A stretch of DNA of 64,000 nucleotides from CAYOZN01 sp964408455 (GCA_964408455.1 CAYOZN010000009.1:1-64000); one strand, 5' to 3'; shown: positions 18,323-27,401, counted from the stretch's first letter. Numbers and translations: made by a program. Notes: generated by a model not told the origin, from the letters alone.

Positions 18323-19618
18323 TCACGAGCCGACCAGTTGATTCGTGAAGCCGGGCACGTCCTCGCCATCCACCTTTCCATCCAGCGTGAAGTCGGCGAG
18401 ATAAGCGTCGCAGCCGGTGAATGTGCCGTCATCGAGCAGCGCGGCTACAAACTCTGGAATGTCTCCCACGTCCACCTCCGCGTCGCAATTCATGTCGCCC
18501 GGCGACGGCAGAGCGGGAATCGTGACCATCCACCCTTCAAGCACGTTGTCGGGGTTCAAGCCCTGACCCACGATGACCGTCCCATCCTGCGAGATCGCAC
18601 GCCCTTCAAAAAGAATCCAGCCTTGCAGCTCCTCGTCGAGTCCGTATTCGTTGACCAGGACCGTCTCCAGGTGCCGCAGGCCCGTCCCGCGCGTCCATAT
18701 GGTCGCCTCGATGAACGGGTCCACGAAGCTGCTGCCCACCACGACGCGCCCGTCGCCGGAGACGCCGAGCGACTGGGCCAGCGGTTCCTCGGAAGGTAGC
18801 GTCCCGATGCTCTCGATCTCGCCATTGACCCAGATGACCGCTTCGTCGCCGCTTCCGGCATCGCTTCGCCCGACGATGACCCGGCCGTCGTCGCTGATGT
18901 CGAAGGCCACGCTGGCCACGGGGCCGCCGGGCAGATCGCCCAGCGATTGCATGCCCTCCGCCTCGGTCCACAGAAATGCTTCGGACCCGGCGGCGGAGAC
19001 CGAGTCGCCCACGATCAGGCTCCCGTCGGAGGATGCCGCCCGGGCGACACTGGCGTGCAGTCCGCCCGGCAGATCGCCCAGTCCGGTCATCGCGCCGGCG
19101 CCAACGATGCGCCAGGCTTCTATCGAATCGGGGCCCAGAATCGGATCCGCCCGCGACCAGCCGACGATGGTCGTGCTGTCGTCCGAGATGCCCGTGGCGA
19201 TGCTGAGGATGTTGCCCGCGCAGGGGCACAGGCCGCCCAGGCCCTGCATCGGACCACTACCTTCATGCCGAAATGCCTCAAACTGGGAGCCGTTCCACGA
19301 CTGCCCCACGACAATCGCATCGCCAAAGGGTGAGATGGCGACGCCGGTGGCCTCGCTGTTGGTCGAGCCGGCAGGCGGTATGTAGCCGAGGCCGGTCATC
19401 ACGCCGCCGGTCCATGCAAATGCCTCGTTACCATTACTCGATTCGGCCCCGCCGGCCACGACGGTGCCATCGCCCGAAACCGCAACGGCGAAACTGCTGG
19501 GGACAGCGCCACCCTGGAGGGACCCAAGGCGCGTGAACGTGGCCTGGGCGGCGACGCGCGTGGGCGAGTTTGAGGCGAGCATGGAAACAGCCAGAACGCA
19601 GAATGCGTTTCGCTTCAT
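18323..19618 (-). CDS. Secreted HAF-repeat protein with C-terminal dockerin-like domain
   Basis: 431 residues with a signal peptide (MKRNAFCVLAVSMLASN...RVAAQ). At least six HAF-type repeats are visible, each combining a LGDLPGG-like motif, a (I/V)SDDG..IVG motif and a (E)AF.WT motif, probably folding as a beta-propeller. The C-terminus (DMNCDAEVDVGDIPEFVAAL and DFTLDGKVDGEDVPGF) has two dockerin-like calcium loops. Its function is unknown; it is probably surface-exposed. The GH71/99-like gene follows it. Confidence 0.85.
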   Translation of the reverse strand: MKRNAFCVLAVSMLASNSPTRVAAQATFTRLGSLQGGAVPSSFAVAVSGDGTVVAGGAESSNGNEAFAWTGGVMTGLGYIPPAGSTNSEATGVAISPFGDAIVVGQSWNGSQFEAFRHEGSGPMQGLGGLCPCAGNILSIATGISDDSTTIVGWSRADPILGPDSIEAWRIVGAGAMTGLGDLPGGLHASVARAASSDGSLIVGDSVSAAGSEAFLWTEAEGMQSLGDLPGGPVASVAFDISDDGRVIVGRSDAGSGDEAVIWVNGEIESIGTLPSEEPLAQSLGVSGDGRVVVGSSFVDPFIEATIWTRGTGLRHLETVLVNEYGLDEELQGWILFEGRAISQDGTVIVGQGLNPDNVLEGWMVTIPALPSPGDMNCDAEVDVGDIPEFVAALLDDGTFTGCDAYLADFTLDGKVDGEDVPGFTNQLVGS

Positions 19619-20006
19619 CCCGGAACTCCTTTGAAATTGAGGAACCTTCCGAAATGCCCGCCGAACACAAGGCTAGCAGAAACGCGCTTCTCGCGTCAAA
19701 CTTCCAGCAAATAGAGGCGACTCCCGACGAAAGCCGTCGAAAATGGCATCGCCGGGCCATCGTACCTCCTATTCTGATGTGTTCGAAGAAAGGCCCGCCC
19801 GATGCCGCGGGCGGCCAACTAGAAAATGAGCATCGGAGAGGGAGGGATTCGAACCCCCGCTGCAGTTACCCGCAGACCGCATTTCGAATGCGGCTCCTTC
19901 AGCCACTCGGACACCTCTCCATGCGCCAACGGCGCAAGGCCGTATTGTCTACATGATAGCGGCGGTGTCCAGTCGCCGGCGGCGGGATGGCGGCGGCGAC
20001 TCGCTT
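19619..20006. other. Intergenic region holding only tRNA-Ser
   Basis: Apart from the tRNA, I see no gene in the 388 bp between the HAF gene and the PQQ-propeller gene. Short frames crossing the tRNA have no family resemblance. Confidence 0.7.
19834..19920 (-). tRNA. tRNA-Ser (anticodon CGA)
   Basis: The reverse complement folds as a class II tRNA. The acceptor stem is GGAGAGG/CCTCTCC with discriminator G. The D-arm follows, then anticodon stem CCGCA/TGCGG with loop TTCGAAA (anticodon CGA, reading UCG), a long variable arm (CTGCGGGTAACTGCAG) as in serine tRNAs, and a T-loop containing GTTCGAATC. No CCA is encoded. Confidence 0.95.
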
Positions 20007-22373
20007 TCAGCCCAGCTCGTAGGCCGCGATGGTGTGCAGGTCGCGGACGTAGAGCGTCGTGCCGACCAGCGTGGGCATCGTCCACGAGACCTTCTTCAGA
20101 ATGCCGGCCCGGCTGACGATCTGCATGCCCACGGGGCTGACGAGCGCGAGCATCAGGTTCCCATCCTCGTCGAGGATGATCATCTTGGAATCGGCATACA
20201 CCGCAGTCGCCTTCGACAGGCCGCGCTCCCGCCACAGGAAGTCGCCCGACTTCATGTCCACCGCGGCGAAAAAGGCCGGGCCGAAGTCGCCGCTCGAGCC
20301 ATAGACCACGTCGCCGATGCGGATGGCGTTGCCGTGGTGAATCTTCATCTTGCGGTTGTACCACATCTCCTCGGCCTTGAAGGTGCCATCCTCGAGCTTG
20401 TTCACGCGGAAGCCGCGGCTGCCGATGCCGTAGGCGCTGGACACGAACAGCGTGTTGTCATCGCCCCACACCGGCGTGCTGATATTCGCCCCGTCGGCAT
20501 GCTCGGCGGACCAGAGGAGCCGGCCGTCTTTCGGGTCCAACCCGTTCACGCCCTTGTCGGCGAAGATGACGAGGTGATCCTCGCCGTGCACCTTCATGAC
20601 AAATGGCGTGGCATAGGACGGGCCGAAGCTCTGGTTCTTCCAGACGACGTCGCCGGTCTTCTGATCGAAGGCAATCACGGCCTGGTTCTCGCCGTTCATC
20701 GGGAGGATGATCATGTCGCCAAAGGCGAAGGGGCTGGCGCCATAGCCGCGGCCCATGGGGCTGGCGTCGTATTCCTTGCGCAGATCGTGCGACCACAGCA
20801 CGCTGCCACTGTCCTTGGCCAGACAGTGCAGTTGCACCAGGGCGCTCACGGTGTATAGCCGGTCGCCGACGATCAACGGCGTCGATCGCGGACCCTCACC
20901 GAAATCCGTCAGCATCTTGTCGGTGAAGGGCGCGTCGTAGCGATATTCCCACAGGGTGCGCCCGGTCTTCGGGTCCAGGGCGGTGACGACGTCCTGGCGA
21001 ACCTGCTTCTTTTTCGCGGACGCGGCATCGTCGCCCTCCTTCTTCGCATCGCCGCCTTCTTCCTTCTTTTCACCTTCCGCGGCGTTCAGCTCCTCCTCGG
21101 TGGCGTCGCGCGGCACGCTGTACATGGTGTACAGCCGCTCGCCATCGGACACGATGCACGAATAGCCGTCGCCAAGCTCCCGGCTCCAGAGCTTCTTTGG
21201 GCCACTCGCGGGCCACTCATCCGCAAGCCTGGCGGAGTTGATCCTGGAATCCTGCCGCGGGCCCATGAACTGCGTCCAGTCACGGTCCACGGGGCCGGTC
21301 GGCCGATCCGCCTTCTCCAGCGATGCGATGATGGCAGCCTTGCGGCGGACGGCCTCTTCCTCGGCAGCCTTGCGGCTTGCCTCGGCCCGGGCAAGCGCCT
21401 CCTGCTTGTCCTTCCGGCGCTCGGCGGCGGTGGACCACGTCGTCGTTTCGCCGATCGACGCCGTCGTCGTGAGCGTCACCTTGCCCTGCGGCCCATCGCG
21501 CTCAACGGAGCCTTTCGACTTGAATTCCTCCTGCTGGTCCAGCGGCAGACCGGCGGCCACGTCAAAGCGCAGCGTGCCCGACAGGCTGACTTCTTCGATC
21601 GCACCCTCCGGCTTCTCGTCGCCTTCGGCCGGCGCATGCGACGCCGAGCGATAGCTGATGATCGCGATCTGGCGGCCATCCTTCTTTTCCAGCTTCTCCA
21701 GCTTGCAGCGACAGGTGAATGTCACCACGCCGGAGGGCTGGGCCAGGTCGCGCTCGATCTTCGCCTCCCACTCGTCTCCAACGGAAACGGGTTTCGCGGG
21801 CAGATAACCGACGAAGCCCTGATTGAACGTCCGCCGCGTCCGCTCATCGCTGACGCTGTCTCGCACCGACGGCAGGAAGAAGTTGTTCTCGCTGGCGGCG
21901 GACGCCAGCCTGGCCGCCAGCGCTTCCCCGCCATCCGCCTTCACCGCCTTGCCCGACGCGTCGATCTCGATCGTCCGCGACGCGCCGATCAGGGCGCCGA
22001 GCAGCTCCTTCAGCATGGGCGTGGCATCCTCGCCCGGCGAATCCGAATCGAACTTGAGCGGCTCGTCCCCGACCCAGGCCAGCGTCACTTCCGAAAGCAT
22101 GCGATCGAACGTGATGCTCAGTTGTCCCCCATCCCGATCCGCCCGATCCGTGCGGACCAGCCAGCCGACGATGCGATTGACCTTGGTCTCCTGAGGGCCG
22201 CGCGGCGACTCGGTCCTGATCTCCACGCGCGAAGAAATCTCGACGTAGCGCTCGTCCCCCGGCGCAAAGCGCGGAGCAAGCTTTATCTCCTCGGCGGCCG
22301 CCCCGGCGCCAATGGCGCAGAAGGCAAGGCAGAATGTCGTCGCGAGTCCGGGACGGATGAACGGGCAGGACAT
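20007..22373 (-). CDS. Exported PQQ-like beta-propeller protein with DUF6263-like N-terminal domain
   Basis: ATG 22373 has GGAG 7 nt upstream and starts a signal peptide (MSCPFIRPGLATTFCLAFCAIGAGAAAEE). The product has 788 residues. The N-terminal half (FAPGDERYVEISSRVEIRTE ... VGDEWEAKIERDL) resembles the DUF6263 beta-rich domain. A charged coiled-coil-like linker of Ala/Glu/Lys runs to about residue 365. From DRDWTQFMGPRQDSRINSA the protein is a PQQ-type propeller with repeats such as VVTALDPKTGRTLWEYRYD and VIAFDQKTGDVVWKNQSFG. There is a Lys/Glu-rich insert (EGEKKEEGGDAKKEGDD). It is probably periplasmic and may be a binding or sensing propeller; no enzymatic residues are evident. Confidence 0.82.
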   Translation of the reverse strand: MSCPFIRPGLATTFCLAFCAIGAGAAAEEIKLAPRFAPGDERYVEISSRVEIRTESPRGPQETKVNRIVGWLVRTDRADRDGGQLSITFDRMLSEVTLAWVGDEPLKFDSDSPGEDATPMLKELLGALIGASRTIEIDASGKAVKADGGEALAARLASAASENNFFLPSVRDSVSDERTRRTFNQGFVGYLPAKPVSVGDEWEAKIERDLAQPSGVVTFTCRCKLEKLEKKDGRQIAIISYRSASHAPAEGDEKPEGAIEEVSLSGTLRFDVAAGLPLDQQEEFKSKGSVERDGPQGKVTLTTTASIGETTTWSTAAERRKDKQEALARAEASRKAAEEEAVRRKAAIIASLEKADRPTGPVDRDWTQFMGPRQDSRINSARLADEWPASGPKKLWSRELGDGYSCIVSDGERLYTMYSVPRDATEEELNAAEGEKKEEGGDAKKEGDDAASAKKKQVRQDVVTALDPKTGRTLWEYRYDAPFTDKMLTDFGEGPRSTPLIVGDRLYTVSALVQLHCLAKDSGSVLWSHDLRKEYDASPMGRGYGASPFAFGDMIILPMNGENQAVIAFDQKTGDVVWKNQSFGPSYATPFVMKVHGEDHLVIFADKGVNGLDPKDGRLLWSAEHADGANISTPVWGDDNTLFVSSAYGIGSRGFRVNKLEDGTFKAEEMWYNRKMKIHHGNAIRIGDVVYGSSGDFGPAFFAAVDMKSGDFLWRERGLSKATAVYADSKMIILDEDGNLMLALVSPVGMQIVSRAGILKKVSWTMPTLVGTTLYVRDLHTIAAYELG

Positions 22374-22631
22374 AGGTAGCTCCAGAATGCCGGGTCGAGT
22401 GCGTCCTCGATGGCGCAGCCCGCTGCGGCGAACGCACGTCACAAGCATCAGTTCTGCGTCAGAGCGTGGCAAGAAGCGTGCGCGCGGCACGGCCACGCCT
22501 TGTTCAACGGGACCGCCGGCGCCGCTTCACGCCGGGGCGGCACGTTCGATGCGCGGGGACCGGAGGGCTATCATTCCGGCCCATGCAGCGCCGCCCCCGA
22601 AGGGCCGGCCCACTGTTCACCGGAGTGCATC

Positions 22632-23351
22632 ATGAAGCGTCGCCACACATCGCTCGTCTGCCTGATCGCTTGCGTCCTCGCACCGGCCGGCTGCCAACGC
22701 CCTGCCCCGGCTCCCCTGCCGCCCGAGCCGGCGGTCCGCGCGGATCTCAACGAGGAGTTCAAGGGCGACGTGAAAGTGGAACAGTGGGTAGAACGCTTCG
22801 AAGGCGAAAGCCGCGAAATCTACCGCGAGCGGGAACGGATCCTCGATGCCGTCGGCCTGACGCCGGGTATGGCGGTCGCCGACATCGGGGCCGGCACCGG
22901 TTTCTTCACTCACATGTTCGCCCGGCGAGTGGGGAGCGGCGGCCGGGTCTATGCGGTCGATATCGCGCCGGAATTTCTCGATCACATCGAGGCGACGGCG
23001 GCCGAACGCGGCATGGACAACATCGTGACCGTGCTCGCTGACGACGCATCGACCCACCTGCCGCCAAACTCAATCGACCGTGCATTCATCTGCGATACGT
23101 ATCACCATTTCGAGCAGCCGCTGTCGACGATGCGCTCGCTGCATCGCGCCGTGCGCCGCGGGGGCGAAGTGATCGTGGTGGATTTCAGGCGCATCCCCGG
23201 TGTCAGCCGCCAATGGGTGCTGGATCACGTGCGCGCGGGCGAGGAGGAGACGACGCGCGAAATCGAAAGCTGCGGTTTCGAGCGAATCGATACGCCCCCC
23301 GCCGATTATCTCGACGAGAATTACCTGATCCGCTTCCGCAAACGCGAATAG
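22632..23351 (+). CDS. Lipoprotein-anchored class I SAM-dependent methyltransferase
   Basis: ATG 22632 (GGAG 8 nt upstream) gives 239 residues. The N-terminus is a lipoprotein signal: MKRRHTSLVCLIACVLAPAG followed by Cys, then a Pro-rich spacer. The rest is a class I methyltransferase: GMAVADIGAGTGFFTHMFAR (SAM-binding loop), VYAVDIAPEFLDHI (acidic loop), DNIVTVLADD and FICDTYHHFEQP. An exported SAM-dependent enzyme is unexpected because SAM is cytoplasmic. Similar signal-bearing methyltransferases occur in other Gram-negatives. It is divergent from the PQQ-propeller gene and converges with the TlpA gene. Its substrate is unknown. Confidence 0.8.
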   Translation: MKRRHTSLVCLIACVLAPAGCQRPAPAPLPPEPAVRADLNEEFKGDVKVEQWVERFEGESREIYRERERILDAVGLTPGMAVADIGAGTGFFTHMFARRVGSGGRVYAVDIAPEFLDHIEATAAERGMDNIVTVLADDASTHLPPNSIDRAFICDTYHHFEQPLSTMRSLHRAVRRGGEVIVVDFRRIPGVSRQWVLDHVRAGEEETTREIESCGFERIDTPPADYLDENYLIRFRKRE

Positions 23352-23378
23352 CCGCCACGGCGCAGCCGGCTGCGTGCC

Positions 23379-23927
23379 CTACTGGTTCTCCTCGCTGGAT
23401 GCCACTGGCTCGGCATCGCGCTTCGGCAGGTGCTTCTTCACCGCATTGGCCAGGCCCTTGCCGCGAAGGTCCTTGGCCACCACCTTGCCATCCGGTCCTA
23501 TCAGGAATGTCGCCGGTACGCCGGAGACGCCGTACAGTTTCGCCAGCGGATTCTTCGCCGCGTCGCCCAGGGCAATCTGTTTCCACGGCAGCTTGCGGCC
23601 CTCGACGAACTTTTTCACGGTGTCGGCCTTCGCATCGACGCTGATGCCCAGCACCACGAAGTCACCTTCGCCGCCAAACTGCTCGTGCGCCGCCAGCACG
23701 TGCGGCAACTCGGCCACGCACGGCACACACCAAGTCGCCCAGAAGTCGATGAATACCAGCTTGCCGCGCAGATCGCTCAGCTTCACCTCGTCGCCATCCA
23801 GCGTCTTCGCCGTAAAGTCCGGCGCGTACTCGCCCACTTTCACAATCAGGAATCGATCGACCACGATCTTCGCATCTTCGGGGGCTCCGACCGGAACCCG
23901 GATCGCCCGGCTGACCGAGAGATCCAT
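23379..23927 (-). CDS. TlpA-like thioredoxin domain, probably the 3' part of an interrupted gene
   Basis: The 182-residue frame contains a thioredoxin fold with APDFTAKTLDGDEVKLSDLRG, the redox motif W-C67-V-P-C70 and the cis-Pro segment GVPATFLIGPDG. TlpA-type proteins are extracytoplasmic thiol oxidoreductases, yet this frame has no signal peptide. It is in the same reading frame as the upstream exported carboxypeptidase-regulatory gene, separated only by TGA 23942-23940 and four codons. Its first 30 residues (DLSVSRAIRVPVGAPEDAK) look like the end of a beta-sandwich, not a start. It is therefore best read as the C-terminal half of one exported protein. Alternatively it is a separately started, coupled gene. 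Confidence 0.75.
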   Translation of the reverse strand: MDLSVSRAIRVPVGAPEDAKIVVDRFLIVKVGEYAPDFTAKTLDGDEVKLSDLRGKLVFIDFWATWCVPCVAELPHVLAAHEQFGGEGDFVVLGISVDAKADTVKKFVEGRKLPWKQIALGDAAKNPLAKLYGVSGVPATFLIGPDGKVVAKDLRGKGLANAVKKHLPKRDAEPVASSEENQ

Positions 23928-23939
23928 GGGGCCCGGACC

Positions 23940-24911
23940 TCAGCCAGGGGCCGTACGCGGAATCCATCGTTCCGCGACGAGGTCCAGTTCGCCGGAGGGC
24001 AGGCCGGTGATCGTGTAGGCCCCCTTCTTGTCGGTCACGGCGCCATACTCGCGAGGATTGCGGTCGCGCGTGCGGGCGATGACCGAGACATCTGCCAGAG
24101 CCTCCCCTTCCGGGCCGACGACGCGACCTTCAACTCGTTCGCCCTGCTTCAGATCGACGGCAACTTTCGACGTCTCGCCGGCGATCGTCTCAATGGTCAT
24201 TTGAAACATGGTGGCAAAATACTGCTGCTTCTTCACGTTCTTTGCGGACTGAAGCAGCCACTTGCGGCCCGATGGCAGCGGGCCGACCCGCAACGGCTCC
24301 GTCGATTCGGCGTCGTAATTCAAAAACGGCGCGAAGTACAGGGTCGACGGATCGTCCTCGTCCGCCGTCTCATCGTGCGTGAGTGAAACGTGGCAGTCGT
24401 CATCGGGCAGACCCGTCAGGGACAGCTCAATATAGGCGGGCTTTTCAAAGCTCAGCTCAAGCGACGTATCGTCCTTTTCGTAGGACATGTTCTTGCGAAT
24501 CGCGATGCCGCTCTTGTGAGCCGCCAACAGGTTGTAGGTGCCATGGCGAAGGCCCTCGAACTTGAACTGCCCACTTTCGTCCGTCTGTGTCTTCGCCGAG
24601 GCACGCCCGTTACGCTTCGAAAAGAAGAACAGGACCGTCTCGTCCGGTCCGCTGGCAATGATCGAATCGGGCCCCAGGTAGATGAGATGACCATCCTTTG
24701 CATCCGCAATGGCCACCGTCGCCTTTGCGACCGGGTTTCCTTCGTAATCGAGCACCCTCCCCGCCAGGACATGCAGCGGCGGCTGTTCGGGCTTCTGCTC
24801 GCTCGCGGCCGGCTGCGGCGCCGGCGGATCGTCCGCTCGCACGGGGCCATGCAAAGCGCCGGCCACCACGCAGGCCGCGGCGCAATACCAGACAAGCCTT
24901 GAAACGTTCAT
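23940..24911 (-). CDS. Exported carboxypeptidase-regulatory-like protein, probably the 5' part of an interrupted gene
   Basis: 323 residues with a signal peptide (MNVSRLVWYCAAACVVAGALHGPVRA) and two carboxypeptidase-regulatory-like modules. The first begins LAGRVLDYEGNPVAKATVAI with ESGQFKFEGLRHGTYNLLA. The second is VEGRVVGPEGEALADVSVIA with KKGAYTITGLPSGELDLVAE. The frame stops with TGA just after the second module and the TlpA domain continues in the same frame. Planctomycetes often encode regulatory-like plus TlpA fusions as one chain, so the stop is suspicious. The gene is divergent from nrfH with 253 bp between starts. Confidence 0.8.
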   Translation of the reverse strand: MNVSRLVWYCAAACVVAGALHGPVRADDPPAPQPAASEQKPEQPPLHVLAGRVLDYEGNPVAKATVAIADAKDGHLIYLGPDSIIASGPDETVLFFFSKRNGRASAKTQTDESGQFKFEGLRHGTYNLLAAHKSGIAIRKNMSYEKDDTSLELSFEKPAYIELSLTGLPDDDCHVSLTHDETADEDDPSTLYFAPFLNYDAESTEPLRVGPLPSGRKWLLQSAKNVKKQQYFATMFQMTIETIAGETSKVAVDLKQGERVEGRVVGPEGEALADVSVIARTRDRNPREYGAVTDKKGAYTITGLPSGELDLVAERWIPRTAPG

Positions 24912-25164
24912 ATCAATGTTCCTTTATTGATTCGTGCCGAAGGCAGCCCTGCCGTGCACCGCAAGTCATCGCATTTATGTTCAGCACTGGCCCACTCCGA
25001 ATTACAGACCATGTTAATCGCATCGTGGGCCAGAACGCCAGCAAATTGTCGCGCGGGCGGCTTGAATCTCCGGCCATCGAGCCGTAACGTGCGGCAAATG
25101 TTGAAACTGGTAAATTCGTCTGCATTTCGGTCAGCCATGTCCTCGCGTGGCAATCAGCGGCGCG

Positions 25165-25647
25165 ATGATTAACCTTCGTTCGCGATTCAAGCGGTGGGCG
25201 CCCGTGGGAATGCTGTCCGCCGCGCTGGCACTGGTGCTGGGCCTGCTGGCCGGCGTGGGCAGCTTCACTTTCGGCTACGCCCAGGGGCTGAGCTATTTCA
25301 GTAGCGATCCCGTAGCCTGCGCCAACTGCCACATCATGCAGGAACACTACGACACCTGGCAGAAGAGCAGCCATCACCACATCGCCGTGTGCATCGATTG
25401 CCATCTGCCGCACGACACGGTCCGCAAGTACATCGCCAAGGCCGACAACGGATTCTTCCACTCAATGGCCTTCACGCTCAATAACTTTCACGAGCCCATC
25501 CAGATCAAGCCGCGCAACCGCCGCATCACGCAGGAGAATTGCGTCGCATGCCACGTAAACACCGTCCACCAGATGCTGCCCGAAGCGCCGGCGGACGACA
25601 TGCTGATGTGCATTCACTGCCATGCGGATGTGGGACATGGCCCCTGA
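25165..25647 (+). CDS. nrfH: NrfH, tetraheme membrane cytochrome c of nitrite reductase
   Basis: ATG 25165 gives 160 residues (a GTG at 25147 is in frame). An N-terminal anchor (VGMLSAALALVLGLLAGVGSF) is followed by four c-heme motifs: CANCH (52-56), CIDCH (76-80), CVACH (126-130) and CIHCH (149-153), as in the NrfH/NapC family. NrfH oxidises menaquinol at the membrane and passes electrons to NrfA. nrfA starts 49 bp downstream. The futalosine menaquinone genes elsewhere in the window fit this electron source. The upstream 253 bp shows no clear FNR-type box. Confidence 0.93.
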   Translation: MINLRSRFKRWAPVGMLSAALALVLGLLAGVGSFTFGYAQGLSYFSSDPVACANCHIMQEHYDTWQKSSHHHIAVCIDCHLPHDTVRKYIAKADNGFFHSMAFTLNNFHEPIQIKPRNRRITQENCVACHVNTVHQMLPEAPADDMLMCIHCHADVGHGP

Positions 25648-25696
25648 CAGCAGGCGTATCGCCGCCATCGAAGGAACACCTTGAGGAAGACAACGG

Positions 25697-27319
25697 ATGA
25701 CTGATTCGGCACCCCGACCGCAGGAACCCGCGACCGGCACAGTCGCCGCCGCCGGCAGCCCCCGATGGACCGGCCTGGCCGCCCTGCTGATTGGCACGGC
25801 CCTGGTGACGCTGGGCGTCACGGCCCTGCTCGTCAACATCTTCGGCCGCAAGCAGGAGGCGCGCACGCCCTTCGTCCGGCTGGTGGAGGTGGGCGAAGCC
25901 ACCAGCGACACCCAGCCCTGGGGCACCAACTGGCCCCGCCAGTACGACTCCTATCTGCGCACCGTCGATGCCGGGCCCTCGCGCTACGGCGGCTCCAGCG
26001 CCATGCCGGCGCAAAGGCTCGACGAGCAACCCTGGCTGCGCCGGCTCTATGCGGGCTATGCCTTTGCCCTAGACTATCGCGAGGCGCGCGGCCACGCATA
26101 CATGCTGTCGGACCAGCTCAAGACGCAGCGCGTGACCGAGCGGCCGCAGCCCGGTGCGTGCCTCCATTGCCACGCCAGTGTCATTCCGTTGTACCGCCGC
26201 CTCGGTCTGGAGGCCGCCGGCGAGCCGGCCGATCGCGCGGCGCTGGCGGCCGACTTCAACTGGCCGGCCGTGCAGAAGGGCTTCGAACTCGTCAGCACCA
26301 TGAGCTACGCCGATGCCTTCGAGGCATTGGCGAAAACCCACGACGGCGCCGGCGAGCCCAACGCCCATCCCGTCGGCTGCGTCGATTGTCACGATCCCGA
26401 ATCGATGAAGACGCGCGTCACGCGGCCGGCATTCGTCCACGGAATCGCCGCCCTCGCAAGAAGCGATGAGCCGACGCCCCACCTGCCCAGCATCGAACGC
26501 TGGCGGGCGGGAAGCCGCGCGCAGCCGTACGATCCCAACGTCGATTCGACGCGCCAGGAGATGCGCATCTTCGTCTGCGCCCAGTGCCACGTCGAATACT
26601 ACTGCGGCCCGCGCGAGACGCTGTTCTTCCCATGGGACAAGGGCCTCAGAGTCGAGCAGATCGAAGCGGTGTACGACCAACACAAGTTCCCGGATGGCGA
26701 AGCGTTCTACGACTGGAAGCACGGCGAGACCGGCGCGCCGGTGTACAAGGCCCAGCACCCCGAGTTTGAACTGTGGAGCCAGGGAATTCACGCCCGCAGC
26801 GGCGTGGGCTGTGCCGACTGCCACATGCCCTACGAACGGCAGGGCGCCATGAAGGTGAGCAGCCACTGGGTGCGCAGCCCGCTGTTATCCATCAACACCT
26901 CGTGCCAGACGTGTCACCGCGTGCCGGAGGAGGAACTGCGATCCAAGGTCGAGAACATCCAGCAGCGCACCCACGCGCTGATCGAGCGCGCCGCCATCGC
27001 CGTGACCGACATGCTCGATGCCATACGATCGGCACAGGCGGCGGGGGCGACGGCCGAACAGCTCGCGCCCGTCTTCGAGCTTCAGAAGAAAAGCCAGTGG
27101 CGGCTCGACTTCATCAGCAGCGAAAACTCCCTGGGCTTCCACGCCGACCAGGAGTCCGCCCGCATCCTGGCAGAGTCGATCGACTTTGCCCGGCAGGCGC
27201 AGGTGGCCGCCCAGTCGCTGCGCACGCCCGCGGCGCCCGATGCGACGCATCCGCAGGAGCCGGTCCACGGCGTCACGCCCACCGACGAGGCACCGACGGG
27301 ACGCCAATCGCCTCGTTGA
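25697..27319 (+). CDS. nrfA: NrfA, pentaheme ammonia-forming cytochrome c nitrite reductase
   Basis: 540 residues. SD GAGGAAG precedes ATG 25697. The N-terminal hydrophobic segment (TGLAALLIGTALVTLGVTALLV) is an uncleaved anchor or signal. Five heme motifs: CLHCH (155-159), CVDCH (228-232), CAQCH (294-298), CADCH (372-376) and CQTCH (403-407). Catalytic features are conserved: VEYYC after the third heme (Tyr301/302), K351 in YKAQHPEFELW and H365 in GIHARSGVGCADCH. The first (active-site) heme has CXXCH rather than the usual CXXCK, a variant known from Campylobacter. NrfA reduces nitrite to ammonium in the periplasm. The C-terminus has an extra Pro-rich tail of about 40 residues. Confidence 0.95.
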   Translation: MTDSAPRPQEPATGTVAAAGSPRWTGLAALLIGTALVTLGVTALLVNIFGRKQEARTPFVRLVEVGEATSDTQPWGTNWPRQYDSYLRTVDAGPSRYGGSSAMPAQRLDEQPWLRRLYAGYAFALDYREARGHAYMLSDQLKTQRVTERPQPGACLHCHASVIPLYRRLGLEAAGEPADRAALAADFNWPAVQKGFELVSTMSYADAFEALAKTHDGAGEPNAHPVGCVDCHDPESMKTRVTRPAFVHGIAALARSDEPTPHLPSIERWRAGSRAQPYDPNVDSTRQEMRIFVCAQCHVEYYCGPRETLFFPWDKGLRVEQIEAVYDQHKFPDGEAFYDWKHGETGAPVYKAQHPEFELWSQGIHARSGVGCADCHMPYERQGAMKVSSHWVRSPLLSINTSCQTCHRVPEEELRSKVENIQQRTHALIERAAIAVTDMLDAIRSAQAAGATAEQLAPVFELQKKSQWRLDFISSENSLGFHADQESARILAESIDFARQAQVAAQSLRTPAAPDATHPQEPVHGVTPTDEAPTGRQSPR

Positions 27320-27401
27320 ACGGTGGGTTTGTCCCGTCGGCAACGGCGCCGCCATCTGCACGTCGGCGCCTGTCCTTTCGGGTTCGATGATTTCAAAAAC
27401 A

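Noticed and set aside
19834..19920. tRNA-Ser (and tRNA-Arg at 48189-48262) as integration sites of mobile elements
   Set aside because: No integrase, no direct repeat of the tRNA 3' end and no phage-like genes are near either tRNA. No insertion sequence or transposase was found in the window.
23940..23942. Selenocysteine reading of the in-frame TGA between the regulatory-like and TlpA domains
   Set aside because: The TGA is not in a redox motif (the WCVPC site is intact about 80 codons later) and no SECIS-like hairpin with the required position was recognised just downstream.
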